This document shows positions 26,123-37,479 of a stretch of 64,000 nt of DNA, one piece after another. The DNA is taken from contig NW_024881321.1 in assembly GCF_018691265.1 (NCBI RefSeq), forward strand, positions 25,083,698 through 25,147,697. The letters are read 5' to 3'. The notes under the pieces were generated by a model. The model made no database searches, was not told where the DNA came from, and saw only the letters and a program-made list of their open reading frames with translations. The stretch comes from Tyto alba (lineage: Eukaryota; Chordata; Aves; Strigiformes; Tytonidae). Position numbers and translations under genes: made by a program. The stretch's first letter is position 1, and every line of letters begins with the position of its first letter.

Positions 26123-26392
26123 ACGTCTGTCCTGGTTTGGGCCGAAATAGAGTTAATATTCCTTTTCAGGGTCTAGATGAGTGCTGTGTTTTGGATTTAG
26201 CTTTGGGTTTGGTATGAGAAAAATGCTGATAGCACACTGATGTTTTCAGCTGCTACTGAGACTTCAAGGACTCTCCGACTCCTCATGTCCTGCCCGTGTG
26301 CAAGGGCACAGGAATCAGGGAGGGAGCACGGACAGAGCACCAGACCCAAATTGGCTGATGAAATATTCCATATCATGGAACATCACGCTCAC

Positions 26393-26398
26393 TATATA
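26393..26398 (+). promoter_or_regulatory. TATA box of the LTR at 26.1 kb
   Basis: TATATA within 'CTCACTATATAGAGGAGG', about 265 bp into the LTR, matching the position in the copy at 17.6 kb. Confidence 0.7.
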
Positions 26399-26590
26399 GA
26401 GGAGGGGTGGTTGGGAAGCAGCTCTCTCGCTTCCAGGATTGAGATTGTGGGATCTTGGTATCTTGGGGTCGCTAGCCAGGAATGGGCTGGGCATTGTTGA
26501 GCAGGTGGTGAGCAATTACGCTGTACATTGCCTGTTTATATATTTATTTTTCTTCCCTATCATCATCATTGTTCTTGTTTTATTGCCATT

Positions 26591-26596
26591 ATTAAA
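26591..26596 (+). terminator. polyadenylation signal of the LTR at 26.1 kb
   Basis: ATTAAA in 'CCATTATTAAACTGTTCC', at the end of the R region. The corresponding position in the copy at 17.6 kb has decayed. Confidence 0.7.
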
Positions 26597-29133
26597 CTGT
26601 TCCTATCTCAGCCTGCGAGTCTCCCTTCACCCCTCTAATCCCCTCCCCCATTCCCAGCCAGGGAGGGGGAAGGGAGGGTGACCAGCTGCGGTGGTTGGTT
26701 GCCGACCAGGCCCAAACCACGACAACATCAAAAAAGATATATAAAAAATCAACAATATCTTTAGAATAAAAATAGCATGGGCAGAAAGGAGATGGAAAAA
26801 GGTAAGAACTGCATAGAAACAACATGTGCCTTTCTATCAAAATAACATTTCCTTAGCAGATATTCGCTCCTGTCTTTTTCATTAAAGTTATTTCAACAGC
26901 AGGGGAAATACAGGCTTGTACTTTGTTATCAATTGATAATGAGGGAAGCAGGAGGAATTTATTTTCTTGTTCCTTTTCACAGTAAAGTTAAGTATAATAT
27001 TTCAGGCTATCAAACTTTTTAATTCTAACAGGTTTTCTTTCCCTGCAAACAAATGAAATATCTCATTTGCTCAGATGGATCAGTGACGATGCACATACAG
27101 CTGTATGTATCTACTGTGGAGGTATTTGCAACTGAACATAGCAGCTAAAGCAAATAAACCAGAAGCCAAAACATCCTGTGGCATCATCTTTGGGAGTCAG
27201 AGAAAAAGATCAGCACAAAAGGACACTCCATGACATTGCCCCCCCTGTTTCAGCCACCACTTTGAATTCTTGCCACATCTCTGATTTATAATTGCATTCT
27301 CTACCCTTTAAAACTGGTTAACCAGGAAATTGTTTTGGCTGGAATTATATGAGCACATGGTTCTTTAACAATTCTCAGAGGCTGCATCTGGATGATTTGA
27401 GTCATATTATTTAGTCTGTCTTATTTCTATAAGAGGTCTTACAGGCTTTAACACATTTTCTAAAGAGAGAAGGAGGGAAAGTGGTGCATTCCTTGATTTG
27501 GACATGCCTGATCTTATTAGGTTGTACCATAATGATATAATGCATATGGGTTTTCTTTTACATGATACTAATATTAACATAGAAAATAGTGATTCCTAAG
27601 GCTATTGTACTTTAGCGAAGCTAGATTTGGGTTTCTCAGTCCATGGTAGTTTTTCCTCATCTACTTTTATTTACAATATGTGCATCAGTCTTGCTGTTGC
27701 CATAGGCAAAATGGATTAGAATCAAAAAGCAGCTGCAAAACACATTCACATGTAGCCTCATTTGCAGAGTTCCAGCAAGAGCATATCTGTGCTCATTCAC
27801 TTCAGCTAAACTGCTTGTCTGCCAGGCTTTATTTCCAGTTATGGTGTTACTGGCTCATAACACCATTCTAAATACATTAAAATCCTGTTGTAAGATCACA
27901 TATCTGGTTTGTCAGTTAACCATGTGGGTTATGGCAGTCAAGTGCATGGGTTGCCTCTGGCTATGTTTTTTTTCAGTACATGCAAGGTTGTTTCATTAAC
28001 CATTTTAGTCCCTAATATTTGAAAGGAACTCCACTTATGTACACAACAATGGCATATTCTAGTCAGTATTGTTTAAATTAGGTGCAGAAACCTCGAAGAT
28101 AGGAAAAAAAAAAAAGATCAGAAACAGTGTCCCTGGATCATGTTAACTGTCCCCTTAAATTCTATATCTGAGACTGTTTTATATGAAAAAATAAATTAAT
28201 AGCAATGGAAGGAAAATAAACCAGATATTAAAACACAAGTAATAACCCAGAGGTAACAGTCAAATTTAAAGCCATTTATTACAGCTTTTTTTGATACAGG
28301 AAGTCCATTTAGGCTACAACATGGAATAACCATCACATATCTTACTGTGTACATGATCTTATTTCAGAGTATGTTTACAGTATTCAAACAGGAGGAAGCT
28401 AAGATGGTGGTGGTCTCAAATCCCAACAAACTTTTCAAAATTCAAATATACAAACTTTTCAAATGAAACTTCTCAAATACCAGTGTAAAAACATTTACAT
28501 AGAAGTTAATGAGATTAAGTGCTATATAACTGATGTCATCAGTTAATTAGATGAGGTTGCTGAGAAAATTGTTTGTCAGTAAGTTTTTGGAGTGACTTTT
28601 AAATCTCACATCCCCAAATCCATTCAGGACTCTCATGTCTGCAGATGCTGTCAATGGTGAAAGTAAAACAGCTATGATAATTTGAAGCAAAATTTTTCTT
28701 ATGCCACAAAGCTCTTACATTTCTAACTCTTCCCTGAAGTTTGCCATATTAATTGTAAACAGATGTATCCAATCTTTACTGCTTCTTCTCAGACAGCACT
28801 GTAGTACATTTCTGAGCTTTTATAAATAAGAAAGATTTCTGGACAAATATTTTTAGAAACTTACCGACACAAACTACTCTAATGACATTGGTCTGGAATA
28901 ATAAATGATAATGGATAATATACTCCTGATATTTCAGCTGAAAAAGTGATACTGTATATGTTCCTTATAGCATGTTTGGCAGTCCAAAAATGTTTCCATA
29001 GCAACAGGATTAGAAGTAGTCTTCAAGAAAGTTGTCAGAAATCAGATTCTACTTATTGAAATTTGCTGAGGTAATGTTCATTCAACAGTATCAAAATGCC
29101 TAAGTTCCTAATACCTAACTATGTGAATATATA

Positions 29134-29136
<3 letters not shown>

Positions 29137-29164
<28 letters not shown>
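29137..29164. repeat. poly(A) tract, 28 A
   Basis: Uninterrupted adenine run with no recognisable element body upstream. Confidence 0.95.
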
Positions 29165-29165
<1 letters not shown>

Positions 29166-32019
29166 AAGACTGTAAGGTCTTATGATGTTTTACAAAAGCT
29201 TTGTAAGACCTATACTAAACAGCCTTTAGCAAGTTTTTAGAATTTTAGAGAACACCTATCACAAAATTATTCTCTAAGGTAGATATCTGTGTTGATTAAA
29301 TGGGATTTAAGAATTTATTGTAAAGGCATCAGTATGTTCATAGTATCCTTTTGAGATTTTTTTTTATTTTATTTTTGGGTGTTCCCAGAAAGAAACCTGT
29401 TCATTTAGGAAAATGTCATAGCAGAATGTATTCTTCTCTAGATCTGACTAAATTCATTATTACCACTGTAAATGCAGCATAGTTCCACCAAGTTTGATAA
29501 GATCATGATAAGCCCAAAATCTGTGTTGTGTTAAAACACAAAACAAGTACAGAAGCACATACTGTCTTGTCTTAAACCAAATATACCATCTGTACTTTCC
29601 AAAATGGTATCTTTCCTCAGACAGATGAGCTATGAGTTGTTTCCCTCTGATTCACCTTGGAAGTGACCAGAAGCTGGAAATGATACCAAGACCTTCATCC
29701 ACATGTTCATTGTGCCGATGAAGGCAGCCTGGTTTTGATCATCTCTGACTTTGCAGCAGGAAACATAGAGGCATTACCAGGAAAGACACTGATCTTCATT
29801 TGCCTCTTGGCCACACATCATAGAAACATAGAGATATGGCCAAGTCAAGACCCATCCTCATAACCAGGAGAATAATGTTCTCTTGTACACAGGGCATACC
29901 CTCTTCCTCCATAATAGTCAGTCTTGGTCTATTTTACCTTCAAGAGATAAAAAAGGTAGACATTTGATGGGATTAATTTAGCCTTACATGTGGCCTGGAT
30001 ACTAAAGTAAAAACAAGAGGTAGATTTAGCCAGAGCTTCTGTATTACTTGAAAAGTAACAATGTATGCTTTCTAGAGGATCCAGGAGAGACTTATCAGAC
30101 ATCTCAAACAACCTTTGTGCCTCAGAGATCCTGAATTTTCAGAAGAGCAAAGCATTTATTAAAACTGCTGTGTAAGTCTCTATTACTTCAAAATATCATT
30201 GCTTTAGCTGGAAATTAATTGAGTCACAGAGTTTCACTAACTAATCTATCTGATAATTTTCCTTTTCCTAGAATGTAAAAAGTCCAAAGATTTTGCAATT
30301 GTTGTTATAATATCTGAATGTTCAATCAGTTCACGTAGATATGTAAGGTGATAATGAGTGGGCTTCCTGTATATGAGCTTTATTATAAATTATTATTATT
30401 ATTACTTATTATGCCCTTATGTTCTACACCTGTTCACTGTAAATTATTTTTAAGCAGACAACAGCAGTTATTATTACACTGGATAAGTCACTTGGCTAGT
30501 AAGCATCTAACCCCTACTATTCTAGACCATTAGTAAATTGTGTTACTTGCCATAAAAATTAATAGAAAGCAAGATCCATGAGGAAAACTCATAGTTTAAC
30601 AAATATGGATAACAGTATTAAATAAGTTATATTTTCAATCAACATAGTAACAGATCATAGAATTAAATTTAAACTGATTGTTCTCAAAAGAAGTCATTCT
30701 TGTCAAAGCTTAAAATGTAATTCTTGAAACAACTTAGATATATTTCTCTCACTACCTCAAATTTATTTTGAACATCATCTCTATAGAAAGCTACAATGGT
30801 TAAGTTTACCTCTCTCTCCTTTTCTGTGTCATATAAAAATCTGTTCAGCTAATATAAGTAGTACAGAGAAAACAGAAGCCCTTATTTCTCAAAGGGAATT
30901 TACTTTCTCTGAGGGCCAACAGACATATTTTAAGATTTTGTGAGGATGATATTGTGAGAAGAAAAGCCAACATTAATTCATCCTAACTTAGAAATGTCAT
31001 TGTTATTAACCAATTAACACTCCTAAATCACAGAAGCATACTGATATCTATTTACAGAAGAAGAAACACATTAGAAGAAAACACCAACTGATGCTTATAA
31101 AAAAAGATATATGTTTAACTGAGGTTTCTGTTTGCTTATTTAGTGTTCTAGGGTTTACAGGACTAATGGTGGGATGAAGGCAATAATTCTGGTCATATTT
31201 TTAAGCCCCAGGCAGTTTTATTTGAAATGTCTGATATAGTCTGTGTTCATCCTTGTAGAGCTATTTGGCATCTTAATCACATGGAATCAAAATCTCAGGA
31301 GGCATAAGCAGCTATAACTCTGCTTAAGTCTAGTGATTTTTTTTGTTTGAATTTGATGAGTTTGTTTTATTTATTACTTTGCTAATTCTAATATTTAATC
31401 TAGAAGAATAATCAATAGAAAATAACAATGAGCTGTTTGGATACATTTTTGTAAATGATTTTGTGGTTATTTTGGAGGCCTTTCTCGATTAACAACTGCA
31501 AAAATACTTATTTTAATGAGCAAATGAAAAGCAACACATTTGTTTTTCAATTTTACTGTATAACTCCATATTTTGTTATTGCAGAATAGAATATCTGATG
31601 AATTTCCAAATATATATTGTAAAAACAAGTTTAGCAATGGTATATTGCTACAAGCTGGAGAACTGCACTTAACACATACTTGTATGTGCATACTGAATAC
31701 TGTATATGCATTTCTAAATGAAAAAACACCCATGTGTTATTATTACCTAACAAATTTTCTCAGCCTGAAAGTAGTTAGGCATTTGTGTTTTGAGTGTTAC
31801 TAGAATTCAGCAGCAACAAACAATATAATTGTTGAGAACTTTAATGACTTTGCAGTCTGGGCGATAAAGTCCAGAGTAATTTTGGCTCTGATAAATATAA
31901 TGATCTATAAGTCTGAGGGAGTTAGTCTAGATGTTCTTAGCACATTATGTTGTTGATGAAGTTCTGAAGGCGGAATGATAACTTCTATACAGCAAAACAC
32001 TCCTTATAGTTGTTTTCAA

Positions 32020-32045
32020 TTTTTTTTTTTTTTTTTTTTTTTTTT
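32020..32045. repeat. poly(T) tract, 26 T
   Basis: Uninterrupted thymine run. Confidence 0.95.
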
Positions 32046-32883
32046 ATTTGTGATGGAAGCTTGTGTATTCCATCAAATTAGGAATTCTCTAGAACACAGA
32101 CAGTGAGACTTCACATTGCTAGAGGACCGTTGCAGGTATAGTTTCTGAAATATGAAGGATGGAGCTATCTTGCAGCTTGTCGTTATATTTTTTTACAATA
32201 CCTCCAAAAATCAGTGTTTAAATTTCAGGTCAAAATGTATCTAGATTACTTACACACTAATCTTAAAATAAAATATAATATCTGAATTATCGATGTTTCA
32301 TGAGGTAAAAGATTTAAAACACTGGCACAGAGCCTGGCTTGGTTTTTTTTTGCCTGTTGCAGGTTTGAATGACTCAATAGAACAAAGTAAAGTTGATTGT
32401 TAAATAAATTACAGGAGACTAAATCATCTTTAAAAAACAATTTCACCACCTGCAACTTGAAAGCTGAGGTATGGTATTTGTGTGGATGTAGTTCATTAGA
32501 TTATATACCCTATGTGTGTCTGGAAACTAAACCTATTTATCAGTTGGGAGTCTAAATGGCCTTACATACAGAAAAAATGGTAATTTTCCAAATAAATAGT
32601 GAATAATGATGTATCTTGTGAAAGGTTTTTGATGATTATCATTTGTTTTTTCATAGGAAGAGTCATCTAAGCTCATCTGTTCCAAAAGGTACAATGTGGG
32701 AACTTTACTAGATTAACTCTGATAAGATACAGTCCAATAAAAATAAACCTAACTTTTATTATAATTTTTCCTGAATATGCATTAATAACAGTGTAATATT
32801 GGTTTTTCTTTTGTGTTCTTCCCCATCCCAAACACATGAAAAAATATTTAGTTCTCTCTGCATGAAAAGTAGACAAGAATTAT

Positions 32884-33959
32884 TGTCATAATTTGAGCCT
32901 GGTCGGCAGCCAAACACCACACAGCTGCTCACACATCCCTTCTCTTCCAATGATGAGAAGGGACAAATATGCCAGGCTTGGGATTCGAGATAGGACCAGG
33001 AGGGGCAAATCACCCATTATGGTCATGGGAAAAAGGCAAATGCCTTAGGGGAAGGAAAAAAAGAACATACATTTATTTCAGACACTAACAACAACACTTA
33101 ACAGAGTAGGACAGTGAGAAGCATTGCCACATCTTGAGAACACCTACCCCCCACCCCTCCCTTCTTCCTGGGCTCAGCTCTGCTCCTGATATCTCTACCT
33201 TGTCTCCCAGCAGCACAGAGGCAGGGAATGGGAGGTGCAGTCAGTGCTGCCACTTCTTCCATCTTCAGTGAGGGGAGCTCCTGGAACTTGTTTCCCTGCT
33301 CCAGCATGGTCCCCCTCTCCCAGGAAACAGTCCTCCACAAACTTTCTCCGACATGAGTCACTCCCAAGGGCCATAGCATTTCCTTACACTGCTCTGGCAT
33401 GGCACACCAACCTTCTCCAACTGGAGTCCCTCCCATGGGCTTCAGTCCTTCACAAGTTGCTCCAGCGTGGGACACTCCTGCATCCTGCAATACTCTCCGC
33501 ACTGAACTACAACAGCGGGGGCTGCCTTTTCCCACAAGACCCCAGCCTTCCCCAGGCACAGACACCTTGATCATCCAGGCAAAACACAGGCAGTAAATCA
33601 GTGTCTGCTCCACCGTAGATCTTCATGGGTGGCAGTGGGAGGGCCGCCCTGCTGTCTCACCACAGGATACAGGGGGGTCTCTGCTCCGGCACACCTCCCC
33701 CCTCCTTTCTTCCTCCATTCCTGCACTGACCTTGGTGTTCACGCAGCTGCCGCAACTAGTCCTCACAAATCCAACTCCGCCTTACCACGTCCCTTCTTAA
33801 ATACGTTATTGCAGAGGCACAGCTCATTGGCTCAGTTTTGGTGCAGAGGTGGAGCTGAGTTGGAGCTGGAGGAGCTTCAAGAAGCTTCTCACAGGGGGCC
33901 ACCCTATAGCCCCCTCCCCTGCTACCAAAAAACCCCACCATTCACTCAAACCCAGGACA
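32884..33959 (-). mobile_element. ERV LTR, copy C, full length
   Basis: Minus-strand LTR of 1,076 bp. Plus-strand ends are TGTCATAATTTGAGCC and CACTCAAACCCAGGACA, which form an imperfect inverted repeat. Flanks are ATTAT (32879-32883) and ATTAC (33960-33964), a near-match 5-bp duplication. The minus-strand AATAAA polyadenylation signal is at 33077-33072. The sense strand carries a 171-codon open frame from 33613 to 33098, homologous in sequence and frame to one in copy D. Its translation has repeated 'GTxVxExW'-like units and the block 'SLWRTVSWERGTMLEQGNKF'. The frame resembles no retroviral Gag, Pol or Env domain I recognise. Plus-strand frames of 111 and 142 codons here are antisense shadows. 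Confidence 0.93.
33098..33613 (-). other. sense-strand open frame inside LTR copy C (171 codons)
   Basis: Starts at an ATG in U3 and ends shortly before the polyadenylation signal. The middle part, from 'LQDAGVSHAGATCEG' to 'LKMEEVAALTA', aligns without gaps to the corresponding frame in copy D. Conserved landmarks are 'PEQCKE', 'ESLWRTVSWERGTMLEQGNK' and 'LKMEE'. No signal peptide, transmembrane segment or known motif is visible. Bird LTRs of this family are GC-rich and contain few stops, so the frame may simply be open by composition. No known function is claimed. Confidence 0.35.
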
Positions 33960-33964
33960 ATTAC

Positions 33965-34880
33965 ATCAACTTCACACTTCTATTTCCATTTCCATTTATT
34001 TTTTTCAGAATAATTGATGACAAATTCCTCAGTGTTTCACTGAGAGAAATTTCTTAAATAGTTTCAAAGAGGTTTTGAAAATATATAGGTCACTAAAGGG
34101 AATTGTTATTGTTGCTGACTGTACATCAACAATAATATTCTAAGTCTTCCATAAATCTCATAACCTGAGGACATAAACTATTTAAACACTTTTCAGATAT
34201 GTACCTCCATCATATTCTGGGGAATGGATGAAGAAGTCGATTAATCTTTAACAGAAAAAAAGGCCCTTCTGGCATTAAGCAGCTGGGATCTTAGGGAGTA
34301 ATACAGACTTATTTTCATTGTTGCATAACAGATAGACCCTTCTATAAATACAAATACAAGTTAGAAGCCAAAAATTAAATGGTGCAAAACCCCTAGTGAT
34401 TTATGAAAAAATTAGTGATGGAGAATCCAACACAAACTGACATTGAAAGAGACACTACAAGAATTTAATCTGATGTTAACTTATACTTCAAAATTAATGT
34501 ATCTTGCATTTAAAAATAATTTTACTTTCATGTTTTAAGGCCATTTGAAGGTACTTAAATAATTAAGCAGTGAAAGTAACAAGTCTGATTTTGCCTAAAC
34601 TTATGGCCTTGACAAAGTGATTTGTTTTTCAAAAGTCATGAGTGCCCAGAAATGTTATGGCTGTTAACATAACTGAAAATAAGATCACTTATTTTAGTAT
34701 GTATTTAGTACAGCTCTAGGCACTTATGTTTAGGTACTCTTCATCAAGGTTCAAATACATTAACAGTACGTTGACATTTAGTATAATTTAAGTCTCTAAG
34801 AATTTTTTTCATATTATAAAACAAAACAAACAAACAAACCCAATTAGCCTTGTATTTTTCAGGTTGTTTGACTAATCACA
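33965..34880. other. AT-rich non-genic sequence
   Basis: No gene or retroelement recognised between LTR copy C and the next ERV-derived block. It contains a small AAAC repeat at about 34820-34840. Confidence 0.55.
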
Positions 34881-35755
34881 TCAAACACAAAGACCCATCA
34901 AGGATAAAAGAATAATGGGTTGAGGAATCCCAATAAACCAGTCAGTGGAAATGAGCACACAGTTGGACAATTAGACTGTTGTCTCTGGCCTGAAATGCAC
35001 CAAAATGGCTCAATGAAAGAGAATCTTTATCCAACACACCAAGAAAACTAATGAGGCTTATGGCCTAGAGGGGTGTGTGACTTATTATGGGATGCAGAGT
35101 GAAAAAAATGTTGGGACTATGTAAAACATTATGACATATTTTAAGGGAATTGTGAGACTTTGTGAGACTTATGAAAATTTTAGGGAAGGACTAAAGGGAG
35201 GGGTCAAGGTGGATCAGAGGGGAACAAATGTGAAAAATACAGGGAAAAAGAGATAAAGGACTCTAACTGTGTAAACCAGATGTTGAACAGTATTCTTACT
35301 TAGCTAAACTCAGCTTGATCACTGTAGTCTGCCCCATGTTCTTATTAAAACCTATCTTTAACTACTTTCTGAGAGTATGAACTCTTGTTCTGAGCATGCA
35401 AGTGTGTGTGTGAACACTAGTAATCTCTAAGTTGTTCCAGCCCTGGATCAGGAGCAGGGGATGTTGTGCCAGCCACTGGCGTAGGAGAGTGAGCCTGAAG
35501 GTACCATGTGTCTAGGGACCAACTACTGGAGGAGATTAAGGACTGGGGCCGGATCTAGGATACATTGTGTGCTTAAGACCATCTATGGGAGAGTCCCTTT
35601 TTGCATGTGTGGATGTGTATATTCCACTAGTGGATTCTAATTCTTATCAGCCAGAGTGGAAGAAGAGGTTTTGGCAATATTTGTGCAGGTGCTAGTGAAG
35701 GTGCTGTCCTCTGCATTTGTCTGTTGGAAGGTGATTTACTATATATATGCACATA
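34881..35755 (+). mobile_element. probable ERV LTR with untranslated leader
   Basis: The block has the layout of an LTR 3' half plus leader. It has a short tandem repeat 'GTGAGACTTTGTGAGACTT' at 35151-35170, a purine-rich stretch, and a polyadenylation signal ATTAAA in 'TTCTTATTAAAACCTATC' near 35345. A GT-rich R/U5 ('GCATGCAAGTGTGTGTGTGA') follows. Next comes leader-like sequence with 'CCAGCCACTGGCGTAGGAGA' and 'GGAGGAGATTAAGGACTGGG'. It resembles avian ERVL-type LTR/leader sequence from memory, but I cannot name the family. I could not fix the termini or find a target-site duplication. No gag or pol frame follows, so it is a fragment. Confidence 0.55.
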
Positions 35756-36069
35756 TAGGAATCAACTTTAACTAAACTGAAATAAGCCATTACAGTTGAG
35801 ATAAGAGCATTAATAAAGGGCTTTTACTCCTTAAAGTGGTTTAACAACTGAAAAAGTAAAATCAGTGCCTATTCCTCACATAAATATGGCCTTACTGTAA
35901 GGATACAGTCATAGAGAGAGTTGCCAAAATGATAAAGGTGTAAATGCAAACAGTCTTGGTTCTCTCATTTTATAATGGGTCAAGAACTTGCACATTAGAA
36001 GTTATTGATAAGTAACTGGTATGCTACTCTCATAACCTACCCCTTCATAGTCTACTTTCTTTCACGGTG
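35756..36069. other. AT-rich spacer between two ERV-derived blocks
   Basis: No gene or named repeat recognised. Confidence 0.5.
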
Positions 36070-36075
36070 ACAGCA
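36070..36075. repeat. candidate target-site duplication, left (ACAGCA)
   Basis: Six bases directly before the TGTTGG start of the LTR, repeated at 36611-36616. Six bp is the usual duplication length for class II (ERVK-like) avian elements. Using the full repeat makes the LTR end in CCACT. Keeping the canonical CA end (CCACTACA, 36613) loses the match, so the exact right boundary is ambiguous. Confidence 0.55.
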
Positions 36076-36245
36076 TGTTGGAGAATGGCTCAGAGACAAG
36101 GGTCCTGAGCCCACCGAGCAATTGTATGATCAGAGCCTGCTCTAGCTGCTGATGCTGGGCCCCACTAGGGTTTGCCTGCAGCTGCTCGCAGCTGCTGATA
36201 CATGAGGAATGTCAAGGACGCTTCAGCCCTGTGTACCGTGGTGTG

Positions 36246-36400
36246 TCGAAAACAGGTTAAGGGGAATTAGGAATAGTGGTCTGAGAAACCTAGTGTTATG
36301 GTAACGGTGGTCTGAGAAACATTGTGTTATGGTATTGTCATGTATCGAAAACAAGTCAAGAGGAATCAGAAATAGTAGCATGAGAAACTTAGTGTTATGA
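36246..36400 (+). repeat. duplicated U3 motifs in the 36-kb LTR
   Basis: A block beginning TCGAAAACAGG at 36246 recurs as TCGAAAACAAG at 36344, an offset of 98 bp. The motif CTGAGAAAC...TGTTATG occurs at about 36281, again 31 bp later at about 36312, and once more as ATGAGAAAC near 36380. Direct repeats in U3 are typical of retroviral enhancers. Confidence 0.75.
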
Positions 36401-36509
36401 GAAGCTTGTGCTGTAAGCTAACTGCAAGTAGGTGGACCATGCGAATACGACCTTTAGAGCTTAAGCCAATCAGCTAGTGACTAGTAGGCATAATAATTAT
36501 CATTGTCTG

Positions 36510-36517
36510 TATAAATA
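36510..36517 (+). promoter_or_regulatory. TATA box of the 36-kb LTR
   Basis: TATAAATA in 'GTCTGTATAAATATATGT', placed just upstream of the AATAAA signal. Confidence 0.8.
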
Positions 36518-36532
36518 TATGTACCCTGGACC

Positions 36533-36538
36533 AATAAA
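36533..36538 (+). terminator. polyadenylation signal of the 36-kb LTR
   Basis: AATAAA in 'GGACCAATAAAGACACACG'. Confidence 0.8.
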
Positions 36539-36619
36539 GACACACGTTGATTGATGCTCTATCTCCCACACGGAACCCGTCTCGGCGTGTCGTTCGTCCG
36601 CGGCTCCACTACAGCATGA

Positions 36620-37470
36620 TATCAGTCTCATGATATCAAACATGACAATGTTTGCACACATGCAAATCCTTTGAAATATCCTATCCATCACAACAGAAAT
36701 GTGATTTGAAGTGGGGTCCTTTGTGAAAGGTAGTGCAGAGTCTGAAGTATTACTTTTAACATAATATTAATGGCTTCATATTTTTTTATTAATCTGAAAT
36801 TGGTCTTCAGGTAGACACCTTGAAAGTATTAAGAAACACAGAGCAATTTTTTCCATGGATATTTGCACTGGTAATAAATACTGCACTTTTAACATATATC
36901 TGCCAGGCTCTCTTTTCCAATTTTAGAGTCCAGGATCACAAAACATTTATTTACATCACATGTATTCTTTAATAATCCACATTCATGCTTAGTCACCTTC
37001 TTTCCCATATTTCCTCCTCTTTTTGTGTAAGCTGGACATTGATGCTCTCAGGTACTCTGAAACCCTCCTTTTTGATAAACGGACAAAATAAATTAAAAAA
37101 ATGAATATCTGGGTTTTGTTCTTGTCCTGCTCCTTATTTATTTATTAATAACAGGACAGCTAAATCTTAAATTTTATGCATGTATTCTTTTACCTCCATT
37201 CTCATTACCTTATTAAGCAGAAATTAAATACTTATTTGGAGACACTTAATTTAAAAGGTTATCTTTTTATTTGTTCTAATTGAGTTCCCAGATGCCAAAT
37301 CAAATTTATATTCAAGGTCTTTATTTTGACAGAATACTGCATAATAAGCTTCTTTTTCTTTTCATATCAAAATGATATTCTATTTTAATTCACTATTCTC
37401 ATCATTCAGTGAATGTATTTTCATGACAAGAGACATCAATTTCAGTTTGTTCAGGATCTGCCTTGCAGGA
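36620..37470. other. AT-rich non-genic sequence
   Basis: No gene or retroelement recognised. Confidence 0.55.
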
Positions 37471-37479
37471 TCTAACAGG

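Larger units (their letters stand above)
26128..26724 (+). mobile_element. ERV solo LTR with 16-nt terminal inverted repeats
   Basis: Complete LTR of 597 bp in the same family as the element at 17.6 kb. The ends TGTCCTGGTTTGGGCC and GGCCCAAACCACGACA are inverted repeats with one mismatch in 16. Flanks are ACGTC (26123-26127) and ACATC (26725-26729), a 5-bp target-site duplication differing by a G-to-A change at a CpG, the commonest kind of decay. A TATA element is at 26393-26398 and a polyadenylation signal ATTAAA at 26591-26596, followed by the 'GTTCCTATCTCAGCCTGCGA' block. No internal ERV sequence is attached, so this is a recombined solo LTR. Open frames overlapping it (26240-26500, 26439-26681 and minus-strand counterparts) are LTR shadows. 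Confidence 0.95.
26730..32878. other. AT-rich non-genic sequence with a few higher-complexity islands
   Basis: No gene recognised. It holds poly(A) at 29137-29164 and poly(T) at 32020-32045. Repeat-free islands of more balanced composition occur at about 27040-27200, 27660-27890, 29620-29920 and 31810-31960. They match no retroelement I know and could be conserved noncoding DNA, but that cannot be judged here. All open frames are under 90 codons with no recognisable domain. Confidence 0.5.
36076..36613 (+). mobile_element. ERV LTR, class II (ERVK-like) architecture, apparently young
   Basis: An LTR of about 538 bp from TGTTGGAGAATGG to CTCCACTACA. The promoter TATAAATA at 36510-36517 lies only about 16 bp before the polyadenylation signal AATAAA at 36533-36538. 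That compact arrangement is known from alpharetroviral and ERVK-like LTRs. The U5 (36541-36613) keeps nine CpG dinucleotides in 73 bp, for example in 'CTCGGCGTGTCGTTCGTCCG'. CpG is otherwise strongly depleted in this window, so the insertion is probably recent. U3 contains direct repeats (see the separate entry). No internal viral region is attached, so it appears to be a solo LTR. The 63-codon minus frame at 36500-36691 is a shadow. Confidence 0.85.

Noticed and set aside
33629..34057. 142-codon plus-strand frame and the 111-codon frame at 33235-33570
   Set aside because: Both lie antisense to LTR copy C in GC-rich sequence poor in stops, and have no recognisable domain.
34881..36613. the two ERV-derived blocks read as one provirus with two LTRs
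   Set aside because: The block at 34.9-35.75 kb and the LTR at 36.08 kb share no LTR sequence and have different polyadenylation-signal contexts. They are separate insertions.
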